Shown in pieces: positions 1 to 8,851 of a DNA stretch of 25,333 bases. The notes beneath the pieces are model-generated. The model had not been told where the DNA came from. It was given only the letters and a program-made list of their open reading frames with translations, and ran no database searches. A program made the translations under genes and the position numbers. Position 1 is the stretch's first letter; every line of letters starts with the position of its first letter. Source of the stretch: Schoenoplectus triqueter (taxonomy: Eukaryota; Streptophyta; Magnoliopsida; Poales; Cyperaceae); the NCBI GenBank assembly GCA_964058805.1, contig CAXKVV010001799.1, positions 1-25,333 of the forward strand, read 5' to 3'.

Positions 1-59
1 AAATCTTATTTTTATCACTATTATTATTAATAATATGATTATTATATACAAAAAATCTG
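1..59. mobile_element. Right end of a Mutator-like MITE, cut by the window edge
   Basis: Read on the minus strand, this stretch starts CAGATTTTTTGTATATAATA and continues through an ATTATTAATAATA block to AGTGATAAAA. The same order of blocks forms the ends of the elements at 14986-15333 and 3644-3964. Only the AT-rich terminal part is inside the window; the GC-rich palindromic core expected next would lie to the left. The target duplication cannot be tested because the other end is missing. The assignment rests on similarity to the two complete copies. Confidence 0.55.
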
Positions 60-287
60 CTTATTTACCCCCAAAACCTTCAACATATCATATATATAAA
101 TATTCAAAATAGAATAATTTCACTTACGCGTCAGAATATGAGATATGATAAATATCTTCTGCATACCTCTTCCATTCTTCAAATGGGAGCTAAATCATCG
201 TTAGTTTGAATATAAAATGTATTTTGTGGTTTTCAAGGATTTATTGTTTTGTGTGATAGGGTTGATATAACATTTCTCATTTTCTAT

Positions 288-489
288 GCATTGCATGGTT
301 TATATCAAGTTGCCCCCTTTGTTTTACGTTCCTGTCTTAATATGATTAATCTCGTTTTATGTTCCTTTATTTTTAGGTTGCATTGAGAGCATTGCATGGT
401 TTATATCAAGTTGCCCCCTTTGTTTTACGTTCCTGTCTTAATATGATTAATCTCGTTTTATGTTCCTTTATTTTTAGGTTGCATTGAGA
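288..489. repeat. Exact 101-bp tandem duplication, two copies
   Basis: Positions 288-388 and 389-489 read the same, base for base, starting GCATTGCATGG and ending TAGGTTGCATTGAGA. No third copy follows; the sequence diverges from 490. Exact identity in AT-rich non-coding DNA suggests a recent duplication, or an assembly duplication. There is no sign of an open frame or inverted termini. Confidence 0.9.
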
Positions 490-618
490 AAAATGAGGAC
501 ATCTGATTCTCTGTTGGTCAGAGAATTCTTTGTATTATTTTACCGAATAGGCAATTCACTTTCTTTTTCTTTTTCTCTTTTTGTCTTTTCCATTCTTCTT
601 ATATAAGATTCTCTAAAC

Positions 619-1728
619 TAATGATTTCGAATCGTACAATGTATCATGTATCGTAGTATTTAATATCATATCGTGTATCGTATCATATTATTTAAGATAC
701 GTTAAATTATTCTAGAAACTAAGTAATATAACTAGTGACGAAAGAATTTCATTAAAAGGAAAGTTTCAATAACTAGATATATCTTATTTCTATGGCATAC
801 CATTAAGTCACAGAGATTAAATATCATGAAATGCTACATATAAATGATATCCATTTTTAATTTACAACGTCAATTGAATTCTCTCTTTCCGTCATTCTAG
901 TTTAGTTTAGTTGTCAAGTACCTCAAAAGAAATGTGTATATAATAAAGTGAGTTTGCCAGCCACCTTAGTTAAAGTATTCTTTTAGACATCATTTCCATT
1001 AATATGTCATATTTTTAACTTTATACATAGTTATATCCAAACTGCTACATATTCATGGTATCCATCTTATTTTACAGTATAAATTTTGATCATTTAAATG
1101 TAAATAATAAATTAACAGAGATTAAATAACAATTTTTGACTATTTAAATGTAAATAACAAATTAAAAGTTTTGACAAATTAAATAAAAAATTAACAAAAA
1201 TTAAATAACAAATTTACAGTACAAGTTTTGACTATTTAAATATAAATAATAAATTAAATAACAATTAACAGAGAAGTTCATTGTACTACAAAATGCAAAT
1301 AAGTAACACATTAAATTACTAACCTGATGGAACCGTGGAGAAGATGGAAGAAATTACTGGCGATGGCAATTAACAGAGATTACACAGGAGGAAGGTGAAA
1401 CAAATTACGGGCGTATATCTCCTGGCGATTTCTATCTCTTTTGGCGATTTATTTTCTCTTGTGCGATGACCGAAGACGAAGCGACAACGACGAAGCGACG
1501 ATGACGGAAATTAATTATTTTAAGTGGAACGCGAGCGATTTTCATTGACGATCGCTGAATCGCTGTATCATTCAATACGATATGATACACGTATCGTAAA
1601 TCTGTATCGCAACGATTCTAATGATTCGTTGATTGTCCGATACAACACCATAGTACGTATCGTTGTTCGTTGGACTCATACCGTATCGTACAATTCGTAT
1701 CGTAGATCGTACGATACTGAAATCACTG
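619..1728. mobile_element. Non-autonomous hAT-like element (1110 bp) with exact 8-bp target duplication
   Basis: CTCTAAAC occurs at 611-618 and again at 1729-1736, directly outside inverted ends TAATGATTTC (left) and CAGTGATTTC (right, read inward on the minus strand). Both subterminal regions are crowded with TATCGTA/TACGATA words in both orientations, as hAT elements carry repeated transposase-binding sites near their ends. The interior holds imperfect AT-rich tandem units around 1075-1270 (recurring GACTATTTAAATGTAAATAA) and a short ACGAAGCGAC repeat near 1470-1505. No transposase frame is visible, so it would need transposase supplied from elsewhere. Confidence 0.8.
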
Positions 1729-1736
1729 CTCTAAAC

Positions 1737-2481
1737 TTCACCCTTTCCATCTGTCCCATCTACTGGTATAGCTCAAAGAGCCAGGCATAGGGATGAGCTG
1801 AAAGGATACGAGGGAAACATGCTGATTGACATCGACTGTTATTTCTCTCAACAGGTTCACACCTCCCATGAAATCATATGAAAATCTATAAGCCTTGCTT
1901 GTTCATGCTTCCTACTTATTTATTTATATTTGTCAGGTCTATCCGGTGATATCACTGTTGTATGCCTCAATTTAGAGTTAGGAATTTTGTGCTAATGATG
2001 CATCAAAGATAGTTACAGCTGGTGTATCAGGTTCCTGGTATGCTTAACTGTTGGATGTTAGCAGTTTAGCACTTAAAATAAGTGTGCTCATTTTAAAGGT
2101 TCAACTTTATGAAGAGGAGTAATTATTTTATCTCCAATAACGTCTGTAACTATAAAAGGTAATCGTTATTATATATCTTCATTTCTATTTTTAAATTAAT
2201 CAATAGGATAGCTAACAAAACTTTGATATGATGATCGACGTAAGTTTGTTTATGGGTTGATGTAATACAAGCTATGGGTAAAATAAAAATTTGATAATGA
2301 TTGGGTAATAATTTATGAAATAGGTATTTCATTAAAAATGATGTTTTGCAATGGGTATAAGAAAAAAATTACCTAAATTACACAATTTCATTTTATGAAG
2401 TTTTTTTTTTGTTATGCATTGTAAATTATACAATATTACTTTCCCATTACAATGCATGGGCACATAATTAGTGTAAGAGAA
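1737..2481. other. Intergenic, no gene seen
   Basis: About 740 bases of AT-rich sequence. I find no frame that resembles a protein, no RNA gene, and no inverted or tandem repeat beyond short A/T runs. Confidence 0.5.
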
Positions 2482-2797
2482 GGGATCAGTTGGCAATGGA
2501 TTATCTTGATAACTTTGATAATTGATGTTCAAATAAATATAAAAAGTTTAAAAAACAAAAAAAATTATAGATATATTTTTCTGCCTATAGAGTGATAGTG
2601 ATTTAAATTTCATACAATTTTATTATCGTTCGATAGTCCATTATTAAAGATCATTAAATTTTCATGCAATTTGCAATGATTCTAATTTAAACTATAAAGA
2701 AAAAAAACATATTTATAACTTTTTTTTCTTATTTTTTTATATTTATTTGAATATTTATTATTAAAATTATCAAAATAAACCATTATCAACCGATCCC
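2482..2797. mobile_element. MITE with ~65-bp inverted ends (316 bp)
   Basis: The left arm begins GGGATCAGTTGGCAATGG. The right arm, read inward on the minus strand, begins GGGATCGGTTGATAATGG. The similarity continues for about 65 bases, including shared TTCAAATAAATATAAAAA. The interior is AT-rich and non-coding. I see no convincing target duplication, so the superfamily is open. A related single arm is at 24306-24383. Confidence 0.7.
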
Positions 2798-3643
2798 ACC
2801 GTAAATGTAAAGTCACATCACATATTCACGTCCCGTACCTCTTAATCTTTCTCCCAGACTCTCAGTATCTTAGCTGTGCATATATGGGCTGAAAAGGTAA
2901 TAAATGAATAAGAGGCCTCACTGGTATAAGTATAAAATATTAAAATGGGTCGACAATTAACCCTGGTCTGGTCCAAATCGTTGGAAAAAAGATTTTCTTG
3001 TTTCACCTCAAGAACATTAAAATGTACTTGAAGAACATTATTTAGATGCACCCACATCAAGAACATTATTTAGATGCACTTCAAATCTCACAAAATGCGC
3101 CCATAAAAAAAAGCTGTGTGTGGATTTACTGTCCGACTTATCTGAATCTGAACAAGTTATCTCTTGTACTATATTTTGACCTTGACTGAAAGTAATTTCT
3201 TTGTAGAATGGAGAAGCATTTGGTAGGATGCATCCTTCTTTCCTGTCTTCTCTTCTGGCATGCAGCGAGAACTGAATGGTTGTGGGTACGCTGAGATTCG
3301 TGCAGTGAAACCATCCAAGTCCCACAGACCTAAAAGTTTTTCTCCATCCGATATATTTAAAAGCACATGCATAATTTTGTCTGCTCTGTCAGTAGTCACA
3401 GTCTCTCCCTCTCCTCCCTCTATGATGAGGCAAGTGGCAATGTAGCATCACCTCCTTGACGGTGCCACATTGCCTGGCCAACAGCCACATGCTTGTTTGC
3501 GTACCTCCTCAGACCTCAGTGGCTTGTGCACTCTTCAATTCAATTTCTACCATCTCCGTTTGTTGGTTGGCTATCTTATTTCGTTCTTTAAATATTACTC
3601 ATTCATTCATTGTTGTTTTCTGTTAGTTGGATTGCAGTAAAAG
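2798..3643. other. Intergenic stretch with short repeats, no supported gene
   Basis: At 3009-3080 the word AAGAACATTA occurs three times, twice followed by TTTAGATGCAC, forming a small imperfect tandem array. At 3434-3472 two arms (GGCAATGTAGCATC and GGTGCCACATTGCC) could form a 14-bp stem with one mismatch and one wobble. A minus-strand frame of 76 codons (3169-3399) has a protein-like composition but no splice partner and no family I recognise, so I do not call it a gene. Confidence 0.4.
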
Positions 3644-3964
3644 CAGTTTTTAGTAATAATAAGTTTTAGTAAATTAATATTAATAAAAATAAGAGTGAAA
3701 AACATAAAATTTCAAATATACGAATGGCAGCGCGTCACTGGCAGTGGCGCGTTCACTGCGCGTTTTCTTATTTTTACGAAACGCGCCACTACCAGTGGCG
3801 CGTTTGCTTCTTATATATATAAAATGCACAGTCACTTGCGCGGGGTTTGGACGAAACGCGCCACTGTCAGTGACACACTGTCATTCGTATATTTGAAATT
3901 TTACGTTTCTCACTCTTATTTTTAATAATATTAATTTAATAAAATTTATTATTACTAAAATCTG
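3644..3964. mobile_element. Mutator-like MITE with 9-bp target duplication and GC palindromes (321 bp)
   Basis: CAGTAAAAG at 3635-3643 is repeated at 3965-3973. The element starts CAGTTTTTAGTAATAATAA, and its other end reads inward CAGATTTTAGTAATAATAA. The two ends match for about 110 bases. Long inverted ends plus a 9-bp duplication are the hallmark of Mutator-like elements. The core carries three GC-rich 21-bp palindromes at 3731-3751, 3782-3802 and 3857-3877; the middle one has perfect 9-bp arms CGCGCCACT/AGTGGCGCG around ACC. The open frame across the element is a by-product of these repeats. It is non-autonomous. Confidence 0.85.
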
Positions 3965-4009
3965 CAGTAAAAGAGGCCATTGAGGAATGTTTTCTTTATT
4001 ATCCCATAG

Positions 4010-4138
4010 GTTCAATTCTGAGGCCATTGAGAAATGTTGTGATGCTATTTGGGACCACAATTATGTCGCCTCGCATATACAATGCAGGCATGCTTGCTGC
4101 ACAGAATGTGGGGTTACTTGATGATTATCTTCATACTT
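4010..4138 (+). pseudogene. Exon-like fragment of unrecognised protein
   Basis: A pyrimidine-rich tract ends in ATCCCATAG at 4009. An open frame then runs from 4012, and a GTAAAA donor-like site follows at 4139; if unspliced, the frame ends at TAA 4204-4206. The peptide begins SILRPLRNVVMLFGTTIMSP and continues with an alanine/glycine-rich stretch and LLDDYLHTC, which looks more protein-like than surrounding frames. I recognise no family, see no partner exons, and find no start codon upstream. A 19-base segment beginning GAGGCCATTGAG occurs at 3973-3991 and, with one difference, at 4020-4038. The Mutator-like element inserted just upstream. It may be a gene relic, an isolated exon, or chance. 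Confidence 0.25.
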
Positions 4139-4665
4139 GTAAAATTAATCTCCAACATTCGAAGCAAAGACAAAATCATTTCTATGCTAACAAAGGAAAT
4201 TATTAAGGAATCGTACGTCCCTACAAAAATAGTAAGAATTGTAAGGAAAAAAACATACACAATAATGTGAGATAACATAATGTATAATATGGATCAACCG
4301 CTGGATCATATTTGGAAACAAAATTCATGGATTATGTTTAATTAAGACAAAATGTAGGCATTATGTATCATACTAAAACTGCTTCATTTGTATAAAATGA
4401 ACCAATCTTTAAGACAGAAACATAGACATGCTCTTATGGATTCAGAGCGAGTGTTCTGTTTTATTGTCTCAAGTTTAATTTAGAAAGGTTGACATAAATT
4501 ATTTCGGACCTAATAGATCTCTTTCCTTAATTATAAAATGCAAAATAAAAATAAAAATGTCATATTTCAGATTTTATAAATTCTGTTCTAACTTCAACTC
4601 TTTTCAAAAACAAAAGGACCAAAAGATTAAAATGTCCATCAGGTATTTAGATTGAACTTTCACAT
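4139..4665. other. Intergenic, no gene seen
   Basis: AT-rich sequence of about 530 bases without a convincing frame, repeat or regulatory cluster. Confidence 0.4.
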
Positions 4666-5030
4666 CTGTTTGGAGGCAAACTTTGGTGTGGGAATAAATT
4701 TGGGTGGGCGCGGGTTCCGATGAGAATGCTTTATGGGTTCCCAAAAAGAAACAATTGTTAGGGCATGTCTGTAAAATACGATTTGAGTGGGAAGATCTCT
4801 TCGTTTGGTACATGCAATGGAGACACTTGTGGATTCCCAGAGAAGATGGGAAAAAATAAATTCGGTTGGATTGATTTTTTTTTTCCCATTCATTTGTGAA
4901 TGGATTGGATACGGAGGAGAGAAAAAAATGAGATACCTCTGAACAGAGCCTCAAAGTGATTTTTTTTCCACTCGCGTACCCTTTTAGATCAATTTTCAAT
5001 CCCATTTCCATTCTCTCTTCTTCCAAACAG
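4666..5030. mobile_element. Short inverted-repeat MITE with CTGTTTGGA ends (365 bp)
   Basis: The left end reads CTGTTTGGAGGC. The right end, read inward on the minus strand, reads CTGTTTGGAAGAAG. The segment between is less AT-rich than its surroundings and is open in one minus-strand frame for 140 codons, but that frame has low-complexity composition and crosses both ends of the element. GTTTGG-type ends are common in plant hAT and PIF/Harbinger MITEs. No target duplication is visible, so boundaries are approximate. Confidence 0.5.
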
Positions 5031-5814
5031 GGCTTACTTGCTGGAGAAAAACTTTTATTATATCCGCTGAATTTTTTTTTTCTGACTTCTTAAATACCGA
5101 ATTTTTAAATATTTAATTTGTTTTTTTTGTGTTGAAACAGTCGGCAAGAACTCATGGCAAACGATATTATAAAATAATAAATCGATAATTTACAGGAATT
5201 TTAGATGTTAACTCGTAGGCCCCAAGATCTAATTCTTCATCTCCATGTGAGCATGCGTTTGCCTCCCGAAAATCATGAAGACATGAACCCACGTTATATA
5301 CCCCAGCTTTCACACTACAACTACTGAGAACCACCGGAGAAGTGAAAGAATTTATTTTAATTAATACAATGCTAGTGCCTAGTTTATCTTAAAATTAAAA
5401 GGAACCATTTTACTGGTTGACTTCAGTTTGTTAGGTGTAGTAGAAATGCTTTAAAAAACATCAAACGTAACTGATTTAAGATGGTGTAAAGTTAAATCAG
5501 TTTTGTAGTGCTTTCAAATCAAGTTATCAATTTTTTTAAACACTTTTTATATGAATTATTTTATCTATTTAGTTCGGTCTCACTAAGATGATTTGATTTT
5601 TACTACATTCGCTAAGGATTTTTTTTTTACCTAACGGCATTTTCTTATAAAAAGTGGGGGAAAAAAGAAAAGAAAAAGAAGAAGAAGATCGCAATAGATG
5701 CTCGTCACATCACATCACTCACAAACATCTAACTTTGTTAAAAGATGAATTTAGATATTGTTAGTACTTAGCAAAAAAAAAAAGTCGTTTATAAAATTGA
5801 AGCAGAGATATATA
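5031..5814. other. Intergenic, no gene seen
   Basis: AT-rich. It contains a purine-rich run at about 5657-5690 (GAAAAGAAAAAGAAGAAGAAG) and several poly-T or poly-A tracts. Nothing protein-like is present in either strand. Confidence 0.4.
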
Positions 5815-5822
5815 TCTAAGAT

Positions 5823-6700
5823 TAGGAGTGTCAATCCTTACGACGGATTCATTATCATATTTATATTAAATTATTTTTATTCATATCCTCATCTTACCTA
5901 TTAAAATTAGATTTACCCATACCCTACTCTTACCCGTTAAAATAAACGGTTAATGAAACGGTAATGTATGCTAACGAATAATATTAATGTATTACTTAAT
6001 TTATTATTATTTATAAAAAATATATATTAACTCATTCTGTTCATACAAATACGTATCTATTTTACTAGTATAAAATAAAAATATAATTATGCAAATAATT
6101 CTAACTTGAGTCATTTCAAAATAAATAAATTAAAAAATAAGCATCTCTTGTCAAACTTTTTAAGTAAAAAATAAAATATATTAAAAACAAAAATAACATC
6201 TTGTCTAAAATAAAATCTAATATTGTCCATTTAATCATTTTAAAAAGTACTCTACTAAATATTATTCAAACATTATAACTTATAAGATGGTTAAACTTAA
6301 AAATTATGATAATTATAATTCCTAGTAATTAACTCATAAAATCTGTGCAACTAAGTTGTGCGTTAATGGTCTGGACCGAGTTTGAAACTACTAGCCATTA
6401 ATGCACAATTTCAAGTTGTTCATACCAATTCCCTATTTTTATTTTATTTACCAAAAAAATTATTACACGAAATAATTATATTGAAAATAATATAAGTTAT
6501 TTTTTTAATAATTTACCCTATAGGGCAAACGGTTACGAAATGATTTTTATCCATATCCTTACCCATTTACTTAACGAAATAAACTTTTTACCCTTACCTA
6601 TATCAAATAAGTTAACGGAAAATTTTTTTTATCCATACCCATCTTATTGAATACGGTACGAATCGGATAAATGGATAAAAGGGTATCATTGACACCCCTA
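5823..6700. mobile_element. Non-autonomous hAT element (878 bp)
   Basis: The left end reads TAGGAGTGTCAAT, and the right end read inward reads TAGGGGTGTCAAT; this TAGGGNTGTCAA type is a recurrent hAT terminus in plants. The flanks TCTAAGAT (5815-5822) and CCTAAGAT (6701-6708) are an 8-bp duplication with one mismatch. Subterminal sequence is rich in TTACCCATACC-like words on one side and their inverse on the other. At the centre, 6349-6419, there is a separate palindrome with TTGTGCGTTAATGG and CCATTAATGCACAA arms. No transposase frame is present. Confidence 0.8.
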
Positions 6701-6708
6701 CCTAAGAT

Positions 6709-8117
6709 GTATACAATACTTGTGAATAATATACAATAATTAAATTATTGAAGTATATACTAAAATCAAGTTTTTCCAAATGAAAAGTTCCTTCCGTTTT
6801 CACTATTTATTTGGCAACATGTACATTTTTTTTGTCCCCACTAGCAAAGCTTTTCTTTTCTTTTCTTTTTTTTGGTTCCGAAGCAGAGAGATATAAATTC
6901 TATTTCTAACGAAATGTTAGCAACTCCCCCCCTCCCCCCCCCCCCCCCCCCCCAAAAAAAAAAAAGGGTCAAATTTCAAAACAGGAACTCAGACTGCAGA
7001 TGGTACAATGAAGTCTAATTAGCGCCGCTGCCAATCGAGGAAATAACAACCCCAAATAGGAAGAGAAATATGGAGCGGGATTACACTTCCATTTCAATAG
7101 ATGGAATATATTAATATTGCACTAGTTTAATAGTTTCTTATTATAATGAAATACCTTTGCCTTAACAAAATCTGATTGAGAACAAGGGTCCACCTTCACA
7201 TGGCTTGTCCTACTCTTCTTCTGTTCCTCACATGGGAATCATTATTAGGTTAGTTACTTTATGTTCCAATTGTACTGTAGAGATCGAACAGTTATTAACT
7301 TCAATTTTATACTTTTGATATCAACTGGTTAAAAGCACATATGGCTGTTGCAATCATTTGCTTTCTTAAGACCAATCACAATTCAAATGAGTTACATTTT
7401 GCACCGAAAGGACGATAGAATCCTTTATAACACAATAATATTAATAATTTCATCGTTTCACATATCCTATAAATAGAAAAAAATTATATTGAGGTCGTTT
7501 CCAAAGGACAAATTGTTCTTCTAACCTTTTGGCTGTTGCACATTTCCATTAATTATATGCAAAATTGCATATTATCCAGTCGTTTCCACAGAATTAAGCA
7601 AAGATGAATTTGTCTGAAGTAATTCAAACTCAATACAAGTTCCTCCAATAGACAATTATACACAAAATCAGAAAACATTATTGTAATACAACACAAGATA
7701 TATTTTAACACTTAACAGGATAGTCTGAAAGCAGACGCATGGATTTGGTTAGAGGACTCCTAGAAAATTTATGACAGTACATATTGGAATAAAAGATATC
7801 ATATTGCCGCACATTCCTTTGATAATGGAAACACAGAATGAAAACGAAAGCACATTATTGAGCTAAGACAAATAGACAATCAATTATTCTAAAACATTCA
7901 TGTGATATTAATTTTTTTAATATATAACAATTAATAGTGTTACATCCAAAGGTGATTCCCATGTATGGTTTCCAGGGCAAACGCCTTCATAACTACAATT
8001 TAAAAATGGATCAGTGCTAAATTGTAACGTGATCCATATACGAGATGTTTCAGTCATAAAACATGACATTCACACACATACTAATTAAAAAAGCATACAC
8101 CAACTTTTCATGACTAA
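6709..8117. other. Intergenic, downstream of the small expansin-domain gene; no gene seen
   Basis: About 1.4 kb of AT-rich DNA. Apart from the homopolymer tract at 6926-6965 I see no repeats, RNA genes or protein-like frames. The part next to 8118 should hold the 3' untranslated region of the minus-strand gene, but I find no canonical AATAAA on that strand close to the stop. Confidence 0.45.
6926..6965. repeat. Homopolymer tract C7-T-C20-A12
   Basis: Seven C, one T, twenty C and then twelve A in a row. The minus strand is a G-run able in principle to form quadruplex structures. Run lengths of this kind are error-prone in sequencing, so the exact count should be treated as approximate. Confidence 0.9.
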
Positions 8118-8770
8118 TTAGGCCCTCACAAGAGTTGCTCTGTAGACAGTGTTGGATTTCCAGTTAGTCGGGATGACATTCTTGGCGACAAACCTGTTGT
8201 TCTTGCTGTCGGTAATCTGGATCGAGAACGGTGGCATGGTTGGGTGGTTCGGGTCCAACCTCCAAATGGTACTCCAGGAGTGTGTCATTGTTTCCCAGCC
8301 ATTGGCACCGGGATACGGCGAGTTGGTTTCCTTTAGTTGAACGGCCTTAATGTCGCCACCAGCGTACTTGATGTTAACAGCAAAGTATATGTTGTTTGAT
8401 CCTTCCTCCACATGGAATGAAATGGTGTTTCCTGCACATTTTGTTCAGATTTAAAAAAAAATTAAACAAAATCACTTCATAAATTACTAATGTGTGCAAA
8501 CTTCCTTTTTTTGAATTGGGAACATGGATACTCGAACTGACATTCTGAGTTGCTTTTGAGTGATGGTATTCTGATATTCTGATAGACTATATACTTTTCT
8601 CTGGTAATTGGTACCAGTTAACCCAAATCAATAAACAAAATGGAACTTGTTCCATAATAATGCAGGGGAAATAGAGTATTATCAACTGCGGCAGTACCTG
8701 AGAGAGCACAAGGGATAAGGAGAGAAAGCAGAGCAAGAGAAGCAGCCAAGGTAAGGAGACGAGAAGCCAT
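8118..8770 (-). CDS. Secreted expansin-D2 (CBM63-like) protein without the D1 barrel, two exons
   Basis: Exon 1 is 8770-8698 and exon 2 is 8431-8118 (TAA at 8120-8118); the intron 8697-8432 has GT...AG ends and phase 1. The 128-aa product has a signal peptide (about residues 1-24, MASRLLTLAAS...) followed at once by an expansin C-terminal domain: TISFHVEEGSN (27-37), SWSTIWRLD (76-84), PPFSIQITD (91-99) and NVIPTNW (109-115). Aromatic residues W77, W81 and W115 match those of the neighbouring beta-expansin; Y40 sits in the matching NIYF segment. The mature part has no cysteine, as expected for D2 alone. About half of the residues match D2 of the upstream gene, with a five-residue insertion near PYPGANG. 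Known relatives of this layout are grass group 2/3 pollen allergens; the likely role is binding wall polysaccharide, with activity unproven. The intron retains no D1 remnant. Confidence 0.85.
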
Positions 8771-8843
8771 TATTAATGATTAATTGAAAGGGAGAAGATG
8801 GGAGCTGAATTTGCTTGGATGAACAAGTGGTTTAGTTGAGGTG

Positions 8844-8851
8844 TATTTATA
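8844..8851 (-). promoter_or_regulatory. TATA box of the D2-only expansin gene
   Basis: TATAAATA lies 74-81 bases before the ATG, leaving room for a leader of about 45-50 bases. The surrounding ATATAAATACACCTC matches CTATAAATATACCAC in front of the full-length beta-expansin, so the promoter core appears to have been duplicated with the gene. A CACATG E-box-like word is about 43 bases further upstream (8894-8899). Confidence 0.6.

Noticed and set aside
1524..1790. 88-codon plus-strand frame
   Set aside because: It is made of the TATCGTA subterminal words of a hAT-like element and crosses the element border.
3695..3925. 76-codon plus-strand frame
   Set aside because: It spans the core of the Mutator-like MITE. 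The repeated peptide words come from the repeated DNA palindromes, not from selection on protein.
4604..5026. 140-codon minus-strand frame, the longest uninterrupted single frame in the window
   Set aside because: It covers a MITE end to end and reads into both flanks, with low-complexity Ser/Lys/Phe-rich composition and no domain.
8149..8340. Plus-strand open frame of 63 codons
   Set aside because: It lies opposite exon 2 of the D2-only expansin gene and is a shadow of that coding sequence.
8530..8545. ATACTCGAACTGAC resembling part of a tRNA T-loop
   Set aside because: It is inside the intron of the D2-only gene; no acceptor or anticodon arms surround it.
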